From assembly GCF_943736995.1 (NCBI RefSeq), contig NZ_CALSFT010000002.1, forward strand, positions 1,674,501-1,738,500: DNA of 64,000 nt, written 5' to 3'. The stretch comes from Sporosarcina sp. Marseille-Q4943 (lineage in GTDB: Bacteria; Bacillota; Bacilli; Bacillales_A; Planococcaceae). This document shows positions 8,689-18,285 of the stretch, piece after piece. The translations under genes and the position numbers were made by a program. A model generated the notes under the pieces. The model saw only the letters and a list, made by a program, of their open reading frames with translations, did not search any database and was not told where the DNA came from. The number at the start of each line of letters is the position of its first letter. Position 1 is the first letter of the stretch.

Positions 8689-9401
8689 AATCATTAATTA
8701 ATTTTTACATAAAAGGGATGACCGAACCGTTAAAATATGACGGTTCTCTAAAAGACATTTCAAAAATATTATTACATCATCAGATTGCATATCCATTCGA
8801 AACGGTTACGCGAAACTTAGAAGTAAAACAGTTAATGGATCAAGACTTTGAAGAACATTTTTATAAATTTGTAAAAACACGCTACAGTGGAACTTGTTTT
8901 TCTCATCACTATATTCTTAAGAATGTATTATCATATCTAGGTTACGATGTTAAATATATTTTTTTGGAGCCTAATCATTGTGGAGTAGTATTAAATTGGA
9001 ATGATCAGCGTTTTTATCTCGATGTTGCCTATTGGTCCCCCCTTTTTAAACCTCAGCCTTTAAATAAAAGTTGGAAAGTTAAATTTCCGAATATTGAGGT
9101 GGAGTGGAGAAAGGTGGACTCTAACTTTCACCTAGTACGCAATGAAAGTTTAGTGAAAATTTGGGACGGTAAGTATTTAACTGATGATGCTTTTTATAGT
9201 AAAAGTATAGATATTTTAAATGAACATAGTTATTTCAAAGAGCATATTTTAATTAATCGTTGGCTTAACCAAGATTGTTTTATTTTATTACAAGAGACTA
9301 GATTAGACATTTATAATCGTTATAAAAAGCATCAAGTATATCAGATTTCGGAAAAAAAATTTCAGGAATATAGAGAAAAGTTTTTTCGATTGGGTCAATG
9401 A
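8685..9401 (+). CDS. arylamine N-acetyltransferase-like enzyme (NAT family)
   Basis: 238 residues, slightly shorter than typical NATs (about 270). The Cys-His-Asp triad is in place: C71 in RYSGTCFSHH, H98 in PNHCGVV and D113 in YLDVAYWSP, and YPFETVTRNLE near residue 25 is the usual PFEN..H-like segment. NATs transfer an acyl group from CoA to an amine. In a RiPP operon this could acylate the N-terminus freed by leader removal, as GodH (a different acetyltransferase family) does in goadsporin. It is the last gene of the cluster, coupled by ATGA to the tldE-like gene. Confidence 0.8.
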   Translation: MKSLINFYIKGMTEPLKYDGSLKDISKILLHHQIAYPFETVTRNLEVKQLMDQDFEEHFYKFVKTRYSGTCFSHHYILKNVLSYLGYDVKYIFLEPNHCGVVLNWNDQRFYLDVAYWSPLFKPQPLNKSWKVKFPNIEVEWRKVDSNFHLVRNESLVKIWDGKYLTDDAFYSKSIDILNEHSYFKEHILINRWLNQDCFILLQETRLDIYNRYKKHQVYQISEKKFQEYREKFFRLGQ

Positions 9402-9429
9402 GTAAGTAAAAATGAACTAGAAAACAATT

Positions 9430-9845
9430 TGGTAGCGAAGATCATTATAGTCGGATGCATACTGTTGCTGTGTGAGTGGATCTCGCCGTTATAAATATCC
9501 ATAATAGGACTGAGGTAAAGTTTATAGCCTTCCGCGCACTAAATTCCCTAATGTCAGTCGTCAGCCTTTGATGGGCAATATTCGTGTAGAAACGGTAGTT
9601 AAGACGATTCTTTCCCACGGTAATCGACCGTTCCTTTGTAGGAGCTATAGCGGCGTGATGTCAGCATGAACTTCTTTCCCTATAAACCAAGTTTCGTCAT
9701 AAGGCTCTGAACGTTATTGTAGTTCACTCGGATGCATATATTCCTTAGACTCAGTCGGACCAGACGGTAGCCATAGTTGCATCAAACTTCTCGACGGTGG
9801 ATCGAATCATCTCTATCAGCTCCTGATTAGGGTTATCTGCCTTGA
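9430..9845 (-). pseudogene. IS3-family orfB transposase remnant
   Basis: Read on the minus strand in shifting frames, this gives NPNQELIEMIRSTVEKFDAT, then YGYR-like ICIRVNYNNVQSLMTKLGL, then RRYSSYKGT, then NRLNYRFYTNIAHQRLTTDI, and finally YKLYLSPIMDIYNGEI. This is the IS150-group OrfB up to the first catalytic Asp. At least two frameshifts and a stop inactivate it, and the C-terminal half with the other two acidic residues is gone. It fills most of the otherwise geneless stretch after the RiPP cluster. Confidence 0.75.
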
Positions 9846-9892
9846 ATTACTTGTTTTACCAACATGTTATAAATGAGCATGGATTAATAAAC

Positions 9893-9930
9893 GGAAGCTT
9901 GGATTGGAAAATCAATTCTGCTTCCTTTTT
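9893..9930 (+). terminator. hairpin with T-run
   Basis: GGAAGC (9893-9898) pairs with GCTTCC (9920-9925), extended by a partly matched AT segment, followed by TTTTT. It lies just before the decayed ravA-like gene and may end an older transcript. Confidence 0.45.
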
Positions 9931-9965
9931 CATTTTAAAAGAAGAGATGAAGGGATGGATTATCA

Positions 9966-11083
9966 ATGACGAATAACTTTTCAAAGCTAGAGCAAATCAA
10001 AAACACGTTGAACGCAAAGTTCTTCGAAAGAGAAAATGAAGTGGAGGCAATATTGATCGACAAATTGTCTCGGCAGCACATGTTGATGATTGGCCCTGCC
10101 GGTACCGAAAGATCTGCATTATCAGTAGAATGCGCAAAGATTGTGCAAGGAACGTAAACTTCTAATGGCTACTGACCAGGTTCAGTACACCCGAAGAAGT
10201 ATTCGGTCCGTTATCACTAAAGGACCTAGGACTGCGCGTGTACAAGCGTAATACAGCCAGGAAAATGCCAGAGGCGAATCTCGTTTTCCTAGATGAAATC
10301 TTCAAAGCTAACAGTGCTATTCTGAACAGTCTGTTGACCCTAATGAAAGGCTCTTCTACAATAATGGTTCGCCCGTCAAGGTTCCGTTAATGTCCGTCAT
10401 AGGTGCCTCGAATGAGTATCCGGAAGAGGGGGAAGGACTGGAAGCTCTATTCGACAGATTCCTATTGTGATTTGAAATTGACTATATTGCGGATGACACG
10501 AATTTTATTTCCATGATGAAGGGTGATGGACAACATCAGCATATGCCGTCCATGACAATGGAAGAATTGGTGCAACTACAGTTCTTCACTGACATGGTAG
10601 CTATTCCTGATGAAATTTAAGATACCCTGTCCAAAATCCGCATGGAATTAAGGGATGAAGGTATTCGTCCTTCGGATAGGCGTTTCAAGCGGTCGTTAAG
10701 TGTCTTACAAGCGAAGGCATTGATCAATCAGCGACAAGTTGTAAAGATTGATGATATTGTAATCCTTGAAAATGCACTTTGGGAGACAGTCGATCAGAAA
10801 GATACAGTATCCCTGATTGTCCGTAGTCATGCCCAAGATGTAGTGACGAGGGCTATTGAATTCATTCAAAATGAAGCGGAGGAAGTGTTTAATTTCATGA
10901 TGAAAGATAATTATTCATGCTGGAATGGAAACCACTCAGAAACTGAAAGCTTTGGTAGCTGATTTGAATAAACTCTCAAAACATAATCAGAGCCGAGAAA
11001 CTGACATCGAGCCAGTGATGAACCAAATAAAATCCATGCAGCAGGAGATATTGGATAGCATCCTAGAGCTGATGGATTTTTGA
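9966..11083 (+). pseudogene. RavA-like MoxR AAA+ ATPase pseudogene
   Basis: The first 63 residues contain LNAKFFERENEVEAILIDKLSRQHMLMIG, the RavA opening, with a damaged Walker A (GPAGTERSALS; the Lys is Arg). After a stop at about 10155 other frames continue with [37 protein letters not shown] (Walker B) and GASNEYPEEGEG, then the C-terminal part from 10642 (GIRPSDRRFKRSL, sensor-2-like). A further shift at about 10940 precedes KKLVADLNKLSKH and a stop at 11083. MoxR ATPases of this group pair with a VWA protein (ViaA), and the pair is present here in order. Multiple lesions make it non-functional. Confidence 0.8.
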
Positions 11084-11162
11084 ATAACTCCTGATTGGAA
11101 GTCTATCAAGATTTTAGATGTCGAGGGTAATCCTTCGGCATCTTTTAAATAGCTGAAGGGAA

Positions 11163-11637
11163 GTGTTCAATGTGACTGACGCATTCGATAAAAGACGTTT
11201 CAATGAGATTTATATTATGTCCAAAGGAATACAGAAGGTAAGGGATGAAGGGGAGTTGCCGACATTCGAAACTCTACTGGCTGACATATGGGCCTCCTTA
11301 TATAAGATGAATCCGGAAATCACCGAAGAGGAGGTTGCTGGCGATCTCAAAGTCAATAAAGCATTGATGGAGAGAATCATGGCGGATGAATCATTCGAAA
11401 ACTATCGTAACTTTACCCGATTAGATGATTTATCGTCAGCCATTGGCACCGTGAAATTTTGAGAGAAGACGAATCAATGGATAGCTGACCAAAAGATGCA
11501 GGATAGCGAACTTCGAAAACAGTTGCATGAAATCCAAGCGATGCAAAGGCAACTTGAAAAACAGGAACAGCAGGAAGGGGTCGGAAATGGAAATGAGCAG
11601 CTGCAAGCCGATCTTTCACAGGCAATAGCTGGATTAG
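11163..11637 (+). pseudogene. ViaA-like VWA protein, 5' part (split by IS21 element)
   Basis: The 5' part of the partner of the RavA-like gene. It starts at GTG 11163 behind GAAGGGAA. 99 residues are open, then an in-frame TGA (11461) is followed in the same frame by a coiled-coil-rich stretch (QMQ.L.KQEQQEG type) running to AIAGL at the IS junction. Removing the IS element and one copy of GATTAG joins it in frame to the segment at 14464. So the IS insertion and the nonsense mutation are separate lesions. Confidence 0.8.
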
Positions 11638-11734
11638 TGATTACGGCCACCCGATTTTACCACTCGTGACATCTTTTTTACCACTCAACGCCAAAGAATT
11701 TACCACAGAGTGTCAAGTTGTTTACCAATGAATT

Positions 11735-11767
11735 AAAAACCCCTACAGAATTACTGAATTGTAGGGG
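11735..11767 (-). terminator. terminator of the IS21 transcript
   Basis: CCCCTACA pairs with TGTAGGGG, extended by AATT pairs with one bulge; read on the minus strand it is followed by TTTTTAATT. It lies downstream of istB and the small gene. Confidence 0.65.
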
Positions 11768-11833
11768 CTTGGCTTCGATCATTTATTTATTTTTGTACTC
11801 AAAGTACTCTATGATTATTTTTCTGCTGCCTTC

Positions 11834-11995
11834 CTATATATCCTGATCAGAATAGCTGTAAGGAAAAGGTTCTTCTCCATAGACCTCCAAGAGTTTCATC
11901 TTCAGCTCTTCCGGGAAGGGGTACCAACTTTTGTAACCAGACCAGTAATAGTTCTCCTCCATTTTTCGAAGGCTCTTTTTTGTTAGGACAACCAT
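11834..11995 (-). CDS. 53-residue protein downstream of istB
   Basis: ATG at 11995, 2 bases after the istB stop, with a GGAAGG site inside the istB end, so it is probably translationally coupled. The product is acidic and aromatic, starting MVVLTKKSLRKMEENYYWSG, with YPFPEEL in the middle. No function is recognised. It lies inside the IS ends and before the terminator, so it moves with the element. Possibly an accessory or regulatory peptide of transposition; it could also be a chance reading frame, but the SD and the coupling argue for a gene. Confidence 0.55.
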   Translation of the reverse strand: MVVLTKKSLRKMEENYYWSGYKSWYPFPEELKMKLLEVYGEEPFPYSYSDQDI

Positions 11996-11996
11996 A

Positions 11997-12752
11997 TCAA
12001 CCTTCCACGCCTAACCCATGGCGTTCTCGCATTGAAACATCTCCATCTATGAGAATCTGATAGGAGTCATGGATAATACGCTCTAAAATTGCCTCCGCAA
12101 TCGTTTCATTCCCCAATTTTAAATGCCATCCGCTAGGGTCAATCTGTGAACAGAAGATAGTTGAAGCTGCCTTATGGCGAGCTTCAGTGATTTCAAGTAG
12201 AATTGAGGCCTCATCTGTCGTTAATTCGGTCAGTAACCATTCATCTAAGATAAGAAGATCGACATTCGTATATTTCTTAATTAATTTGCGATAGCTCCCA
12301 TCCGCTGCTAATTTGGCAAGTGACAATTCATCAAGTAACTCCGGTAGACGAATGTATTTAACTGTGTGAAATTGACGGCAGGCAGATATGCCGAATGCAC
12401 TGGCCAAATAAGACTTCCCGGACCCGGTGGGTCCCTTCAATATGATATTATGGCTGTCGAGAATATAGGCGCCGCTGGCGAGCTTTAAGATTAAGTCTTT
12501 ATCCAGTTTTCGATCCTCGTGGTATTCTATGTCTTCAATACTAGCACTAGGGTTTAAAAAGGTTGCTGTTTTGATCAAGCGTTGAAGCTTATTGCTTTTA
12601 CGTCGAGAATGTTCCAGATCGACTAGAATTGAAAAACGGTCTTCAAAACTCATCTTCTGGAAGTCTTTATTTCTTGCCTGTTCCTGGTAGGCTTCTGCCA
12701 TTCCGCTTAACTTCATTTCGTGTAATTTGGATAGCGTCTGTTCGTTCATCAT
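11997..12752 (-). CDS. istB: IS21 transposition helper ATPase IstB
   Basis: 251 residues, the usual IstB length. Walker A is GPTGSGKSYLA (about residues 105-115) and Walker B LLILDEWLL (about 170). It has the N-terminal helical part (KLHEMKLSGMAEAYQEQ) of the family. IstB is the AAA+ partner that stimulates IstA and selects targets. Overlaps istA by 4 bases (ATGA), the standard coupling in this family. Intact. Confidence 0.95.
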   Translation of the reverse strand: MMNEQTLSKLHEMKLSGMAEAYQEQARNKDFQKMSFEDRFSILVDLEHSRRKSNKLQRLIKTATFLNPSASIEDIEYHEDRKLDKDLILKLASGAYILDSHNIILKGPTGSGKSYLASAFGISACRQFHTVKYIRLPELLDELSLAKLAADGSYRKLIKKYTNVDLLILDEWLLTELTTDEASILLEITEARHKAASTIFCSQIDPSGWHLKLGNETIAEAILERIIHDSYQILIDGDVSMRERHGLGVEG

Positions 12753-14299
12753 TTATCTTTACCCCCGTAATATGAAGCTCCACGTGTGAAGCCATAGTTA
12801 TTCTTGCTGATTTCTGTCTTACGTTTCAATTCCTGCTCGGCATCATTCTTTTTATTGTTCTTGAGGATAGTTTGAATACTTTTGACCGTAGGTCTATTTG
12901 TCATGGAAGCGATCATCTTACACGCACGTTCTATTTCATATTTCGTATAGCTACGCTCCGATTTTTTCAATGAGAATATGGATTGTAATCCTTGTTTTTC
13001 ATTGGTCGATGCATCCAAGATATATCGAACCACTTTCAAGGTGGACGTTCCTATGTTTTCAGCCCACTCAATTGCAGCTTCTGGAGTTTGATCAACGTAT
13101 AGCTTATGATTATCTGGCATATGGTCGCGAACGGTGGATAACTGACCGTACTTCCCATATAATCGTTTATGAGTAGCGACCCGCATATGATTAAAATAAA
13201 TCTCAATGAGGCTGTCTGAAAGCCTAACTTCAACATCGCGGTTTATATATTCATATGGAACGGAATAAAACATGCTTTCGACGGATATGTGATAGTCAGG
13301 GCGTACCTTAGCCGTTTTCCATACAGATATTTTATATGGCGTGGATGGGAGAGGAGAAAGCGCAAATTTCTCCTCTTCCTCAAATGCCGACAGACGAGAC
13401 CCTTTTTTGCGGGTAAAGGGGCGTCGATTGAATTCCTCCAACTTCCTCCATACTTCTTCGTTTAACTCATCGATACTAAAGCAGTGCGTATTTCGTAAAG
13501 CTGCAATAATCCATGTGGAGATGGCACCAACGGCTCCCTCAACACTAGACTTGTCCTTAGGAGATCGAACCCGGGCAGGCATCACCACAGTATTATAATG
13601 GTCTGCCATTTCTCTGTAGGTTGAATTCAAGACCAATTCCTTTGATGTATGTTTAGTCACACTCGCTTTCAGATTGTCCGGCACTATTATCTGCGTAGAG
13701 CCTCCAAAATACGCATACGCATTGTTATGGGCGGTTATCCATGAATGCAGATCCATTGATAAGGTTGCCTCTGCGTAAGAGAGTTGGCTACAAGGCAATG
13801 TCGCCACGAAAACATATGCTTTTACCTTCTCCCCAGTATCCCTGTCAATGATAAAGGCTGTGGATCCAGCCCAATCGACTTCCATGATTTCTCCCGGTTT
13901 TCTGCGAATGCGCAACGTAGCTTTGTACTTATCTGCATATCTACTATAGTGACGCAAAAAACTACGATAAGAGTATGGGATCTTATTTTTCAATCGGCAT
14001 TCCGCTTCATACTCATGGTGAAGGAGTGAAAGCGTCACATTAGGTTTGGCTAACTCTTCATGGATATAGTCGAAATTTAATGGTTGTCGTCCAGAAGCCT
14101 CCAACGTCTTCTCGGGAAAGAGGAATTCCTCAATCCAACGATCCGTCATTTCTTCCTCCAGCGGACAGACCAATCCTTTCTTTTCTGCAATCGCCAGTAT
14201 CTCTGTCACCTTTTGACGAGAATTGCCCGTGCTTGCGGCAATGCCTCTAAGACTAATTCCCTCATCGTGTAGCTCCAGTATCTTTCGATAATGAATCAT
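12749..14299 (-). CDS. istA: IS21 transposase IstA
   Basis: 516 residues from ATG 14299, preferred over the upstream ATG 14347 because GGAGG lies 9 bases before it. The N-terminal helix-turn-helix spans residues 1-40 (EGISLRGIAASTGNSRQKV). The DDE triad is visible: D in MEVDWAG, D in IIVPDNLKAS and E in DKSSVEGAVG. A C-terminal Mu-type beta-barrel segment follows (VSVESMFYSVPYEYI). Intact full-length transposase of the IS21 family. Confidence 0.95.
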   Translation of the reverse strand: MIHYRKILELHDEGISLRGIAASTGNSRQKVTEILAIAEKKGLVCPLEEEMTDRWIEEFLFPEKTLEASGRQPLNFDYIHEELAKPNVTLSLLHHEYEAECRLKNKIPYSYRSFLRHYSRYADKYKATLRIRRKPGEIMEVDWAGSTAFIIDRDTGEKVKAYVFVATLPCSQLSYAEATLSMDLHSWITAHNNAYAYFGGSTQIIVPDNLKASVTKHTSKELVLNSTYREMADHYNTVVMPARVRSPKDKSSVEGAVGAISTWIIAALRNTHCFSIDELNEEVWRKLEEFNRRPFTRKKGSRLSAFEEEEKFALSPLPSTPYKISVWKTAKVRPDYHISVESMFYSVPYEYINRDVEVRLSDSLIEIYFNHMRVATHKRLYGKYGQLSTVRDHMPDNHKLYVDQTPEAAIEWAENIGTSTLKVVRYILDASTNEKQGLQSIFSLKKSERSYTKYEIERACKMIASMTNRPTVKSIQTILKNNKKNDAEQELKRKTEISKNNYGFTRGASYYGGKDK

Positions 14300-14457
14300 A
14301 AAAAAATACCTCCGTATAAACAATGTCACACCTGTTGGTGTGCCCATTAATTATACAAAGGTATGTAGTGGTAAACGCGTGACGTTTGCTGGTACATTTG
14401 TTGTCATCCGGTGGTAAAAAAGATGGCAGAGGTGGTACATTCCGTTGGCCGTAATCA

Positions 14458-15398
14458 GATTAGACGGTCAGATACAGCAAACACTCAAAAATAATAGCCA
14501 CAGCTTCTCTGAGCAAATGTGGCAAGCTGCACAAGAAACCAGACAAGTGAAAGCCAACCTTATGACTTTGGTAGGTGGCGTTGTTTCAGGGAGCGGTGAA
14601 GCTGAATTGAAGAAGGTGCCCCTTCGTGACCAAATATCATTGGCTGAAAAAATTGCTTCTGACAAACGATTTTTGGAAATCGCTGAATGGGCTGGGCGTT
14701 TCAAACAGATAGCAATCAAAAAACAGAAGTCGAAACACACTACAGGCACCGAGAGAAAAGGTGTGATAACAGGAGATGTTATTGAAAGGTTATTGCCGAT
14801 GGAACTGGGAATGTACAGACATCCTGCAACCAAAACTGACTTCTTGCGGCGGTTTGCTGAGAAACAAACAATGATGTATGAACGAAGTGGGAAAGATACA
14901 ATTGGCAAAGGGCCAATCGTTCTCTGCCTTGATCAATCTGGAAGCATGCGTAAACTTGATTCCCAATCTAAAGGATTTGCGCTTGCACTTATATCCATTA
15001 CGAAGAAACAGAAAAGGGATTTTTGCCTGATCTTGTTTTCAACTCGTACAATCGTTAAAGTCTATGAAAAGGGAAAGATAAATAGTGATGCGATGATTGA
15101 CTTAGCCCAGAATTTTTTAAGTGGTGGCACTAATTTCAATCTGCCGTTAACCAAAGCAGTTTTAATCATCGAAGATAGTAAATTTAAAAAAGCAGACCTT
15201 ATCTTTATCACTGACGGGGAGGATAGTCTAAAGGAATCGTTTATTAATTCATTTATTCAGAAGAAGAATGAAGCGGAATTTAATGTACTATCTCTTGTTT
15301 TGGGGAGCAACACCGATACAGTTCGGAGGTTTTCAGATGAAATGATTTTACTAACAGATCTAAATGACGAGGTAAGTTTTAAAGCGTTCACTTTGTAG
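14458..15398 (+). pseudogene. ViaA-like VWA protein, 3' part
   Basis: The frame resumes after the IS element: LDGQIQQTLKNNSHSFSEQ, a helical middle, PMELGMYRHPATKTDFLRR, then the VWA domain with the MIDAS motif DQSGSM (D.S.S), the threonine in GGTNF and ITDGED. It ends at TAG 15396. About 310 residues are still open and could in principle be translated from an internal TTG at 14445 that reads out of the IS end, but the protein would lack its N-terminal region and its ATPase partner is dead. ViaA-like proteins act with RavA ATPases. Confidence 0.8.
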
Positions 15399-15420
15399 TA
15401 AAATTTGAATTCAAATGAGA

Positions 15421-15448
15421 AGCTGATTCCTTATGGGGTCGGCTTTTT
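15421..15448 (+). terminator. terminator after the VWA gene
   Basis: AGCTGATTCC pairs with GGGGTCGGCT (three G-T pairs), loop TTAT, followed by TTTTTCT. It begins 22 bases after the stop. Confidence 0.65.
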
Positions 15449-15912
15449 CTGTTTCAAATGATAGGTATTATTGAGTTGCCCAGTGATGCAACGCCCTCTA
15501 TATTGGAATGGGATTTGACGGTTATCCAAGAAGAGTTGAGTAATGCATATTAGGGTAGGAGCGAGACGCTTATCCAACTTTGAAGGATGGTTTGATAGTT
15601 GAAACCAAGGCGTTATTAGAGCAATTGGGATACATTACAAGACTTTGCATCTTGAAGATTCATTAGGTTCTAAACGAATTAGTGTAATAGATATCCTAGC
15701 CGTACATTGATTATATTAAAAATCCTTCATTTATAATGTTGATTTATAAGAGCAAAATGCATTTACTATTACATACCTTTGGAATTATCAACTATTAAAA
15801 CCATAGGTCTTAGAATCATAAGTGCTATACTTGTTATACAAATTGTAATCATGTCTGAATAGTTAGTGTTCCACAAACGACCACTTAATTGAATTAGGGG
15901 AGGGGGAGAGCA
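15449..15912. other. geneless stretch with protein-like fragments
   Basis: No intact gene. Short protein-like segments occur in different frames on the plus strand (for example ATPSILEWDLTVIQEELSNAY near 15490), ended by stops, which suggests a decayed gene that I cannot identify. The last 60 bases should hold the promoter of the lysR gene. Confidence 0.5.
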
Positions 15913-16773
15913 ATGGAGGATTATGATTGGCTAGTGTTGCAGGTTCTTTTCGAACATAAAAACATCACGAAAACGGCTCAGGAATTATTTGTTTCTCAAC
16001 CATCTATTACAAAGCGACTGCATCGAATCGAAATAGAATTCGGAGTGACTATTGCACGTAGAGGAAGAAGGGGGGTTCATTTTACACCTCAGGGGGAATT
16101 TCTTGCAAAATCAGCAAATGATATTCTCTCTAGTATTCAGAATATTAGAGACGGGTTGAAGAGTATGGGCAATCAAACTACTGAGACCTTAAGAATAGGT
16201 TTATCCAATTATTCTACGAAATACAAGCTTCCACATATTTTAAAAAAATTTAAAGTGGAAAATCCAAATGTAGAATATCAGGTTATTACTGGCTCAACCC
16301 AGGAAATTTATAATTTAGTTTATAATCGAGAAGTACATATTGCATTTGTTCGGGGAAATTATAACTGGCCAGGTCAAAGGCATTTATTATTTGAGGAGCC
16401 TATATGTATAGCATCTATAGGGGATATTAACGTGGAAAATCTTCCGGATCTGTCACGAATAGATTATCAAAAGGAAAACAACTTTAAAGCGGTATTGGAC
16501 AGCTGGTGGACAGAAAACTATTCTAAACCACCTCTTATTGGGATGAAAGTGGACAATGTAGATACTTGTAGGGAAATGCTTATCAATGGTTTGGGATATG
16601 CGATAGTCCCAAAACTAATATTAGCTAACGATAAAAATTTGAAAAAAATAAACATTAAGGATAAAGAAGGAAAGACTATTTTAAGAGAAACATGGATGTT
16701 TTATTACAATGAGACGCTCGAAAAGAATATAGTTCAAGCATTTGTTAATTTTATCAAAGGATTGGACTTATGA
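15913..16773 (+). CDS. LysR-family transcriptional regulator
   Basis: 286 residues. The N-terminal winged HTH is clear (KNITKTAQELFVSQPSITKRLHRIEIEFGVTIARRGRRGVHFTPQGE, residues 17-63 in part), followed by a substrate-binding domain from about residue 90 (TETLRIGLSNYSTKYKLP). A strong GGGGAGGGGGAG site precedes the ATG. It stands alone; the next intact genes on the same strand are the M24-fold hydrolase and the GltS symporter 1.5 kb away, which it might regulate (inference). The effector is unknown. Confidence 0.9.
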   Translation: MEDYDWLVLQVLFEHKNITKTAQELFVSQPSITKRLHRIEIEFGVTIARRGRRGVHFTPQGEFLAKSANDILSSIQNIRDGLKSMGNQTTETLRIGLSNYSTKYKLPHILKKFKVENPNVEYQVITGSTQEIYNLVYNREVHIAFVRGNYNWPGQRHLLFEEPICIASIGDINVENLPDLSRIDYQKENNFKAVLDSWWTENYSKPPLIGMKVDNVDTCREMLINGLGYAIVPKLILANDKNLKKINIKDKEGKTILRETWMFYYNETLEKNIVQAFVNFIKGLDL

Positions 16774-16977
16774 TCAAAAATGTAACCTGAATTTTTTGGT
16801 TTTATCCGGTATTCGCTAATCCTATTGAGTATTTACTGTGTTGTTTATCCGATGATTTATGATACAGATCATTCAGGATATCGTAAGGTTCTTGCTAAAA
16901 TACTCTTGTTAAAAATGCAATGTCTAAGAACGATACAAACCACCCGTGAGCTTGTAATGTGACCCCTAAAAATTAGA

Positions 16978-17460
16978 AACGGTTATTTTATTAGGCAACG
17001 GTTTGGGTATGAGTACCATTTGACTCATACCTTTTAATTTTGTCTTAATCCGTCTGTTATTATAGTACTCAATATATCTCTGTAGTTCGTCCACCTTCAA
17101 ATAGAAGAATTCTGACTTCATAATCCCAAAGAAGTTTTTCATTACGGAATTATCGTAACAGTTCCAGCTGTTTACTATGCTTCGACTGATCCTTCAGTGG
17201 GAGGTTGTTTCGTTAGTTTATTCGTCTCTTTTTTCACAGATGGACGCCTTTTTTCTTTGACTGAAGGGAGTCTATTTCGTATGCTACCACCTGTCTATTC
17301 CAAGTCCTTACTGTAGAGGGGCTGGAAATATTGAAAGTAGCAGCCGTTTCGACGCCGGATGTTCATGTTCAGTTATGGAGTTTAGTACATCCAGTTTAAA
17401 TTGTTGCGTGTAAGTTGTATAGGAATTAACGAAAGTATTCACGCAATTGTACTAGACACC
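16978..17460 (-). pseudogene. IS3-family remnant (orfA plus orfB tail)
   Basis: On the minus strand, from about 17460, the sequence reads like IS150-group OrfA: QFKLDVLNSITEHEH, ISSPSTVRTWNRQVV, DSLQSKKKG. At about 17155 it jumps to the OrfB C-terminus: MKNFFGIMKSEFFYLKVDEL and RYIEYYNNRRIKTKLKGMSQ. The central catalytic part of OrfB is deleted and frames shift, so it is dead. It differs from the remnant at 9430-9845, which keeps the other half of OrfB. Confidence 0.75.
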
Positions 17461-18270
17461 CATTCATGCACCATAGCCTTGGTTACTTCAAGGGATTATC
17501 TAATTTATATGAGCTTTCTCTCCTAGTTAAGTAAACCGTATCTCCAATTGTTAAATGGTGTTTAACAATTGGGGGCAGTTCAATGTGCAGGGGATTTAGG
17601 TATTCCCAAAAGTTATTGTTATCTATACTTAATAGATATTAGTTTATATCTAAAACTTGTCATATAATTAACTTAATGTTATGAATTGCCATAACAATTT
17701 ATCGCGCCATGAAATTGAGCCTAGGGAAATCTGCCTGTCTCAATGCTTACATGAGGTTAGACGCTACCGTGGCGATGAAGGGTGTGTTGCAGGCACTGTA
17801 CACGTATAGCCATTCATTAAATGATATTCATTTCAATGTTCTTGGGAATAAAATCATCTAGTTTGGTTGTAGATTTGATTTTGGTTGATTTAAATACCAA
17901 CGTTGTTCCAGAAGAAGACGAGGAGGTGGTGAAAGCTGAAATTCGCCAATTGGTAGCGCTGATCAATGATTACTAAAAAATTAAGGTGGATTTAAATCAG
18001 ATTTTGTTGGCGAAAATTTTAACCTGACATCTGGATAATCGTTGCTCATTCGAAGTTTAGGAAGTAATACCAATTCATTGTTCTATCTAGAGATAAATAA
18101 TGAAAAAAACTGATTTGAAAAAAGATTGCTATGTCTGTTGTTGATTTGTTGTTAGCTGTGTTTCTTTTGCTTTCTAGATGTTAAGGTTCTTCTACCGGTG
18201 TCGACGTGGTCATAGTCGTAATACTAATCTGGAGATGGACAAGGATGAAAGCTATATATAATAAATAAAG
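17461..18270. other. geneless stretch
   Basis: No intact gene. A perfect 12-bp hairpin, CCAATTGTTAAA with TTTAACAATTGG (17544-17572), has no T-run. Protein-like scraps appear around 17720-17850 and 17920-17975 (for example PEEDEEVVKAEIRQLVALIN) but nothing identifiable. The end should contain the promoter of the M24 gene. Confidence 0.5.
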
Positions 18271-18285
18271 GAGTTGTAACGAATA

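Larger units (their letters stand above)
11638..14457. mobile_element. complete IS21-family insertion sequence
   Basis: 2820 bp bounded by perfect 12-bp inverted repeats, TGATTACGGCCA (11638-11649) and TGGCCGTAATCA (14446-14457), starting TG and ending CA. Inside both ends are repeated TTTACCAC/GTGGTAAA motifs, the multiple terminal repeats usual for IS21. It is flanked by a 6-bp target duplication, GATTAG (11632-11637 and 14458-14463). It carries istA, istB and a 53-codon gene on the minus strand. Intact genes and perfect ends argue for recent, probably still active, transposition. Confidence 0.92.

Noticed and set aside
12898..14272. Several plus-strand open frames opposite istA
   Set aside because: They are antisense to an intact transposase, have no ribosome sites and no family features.
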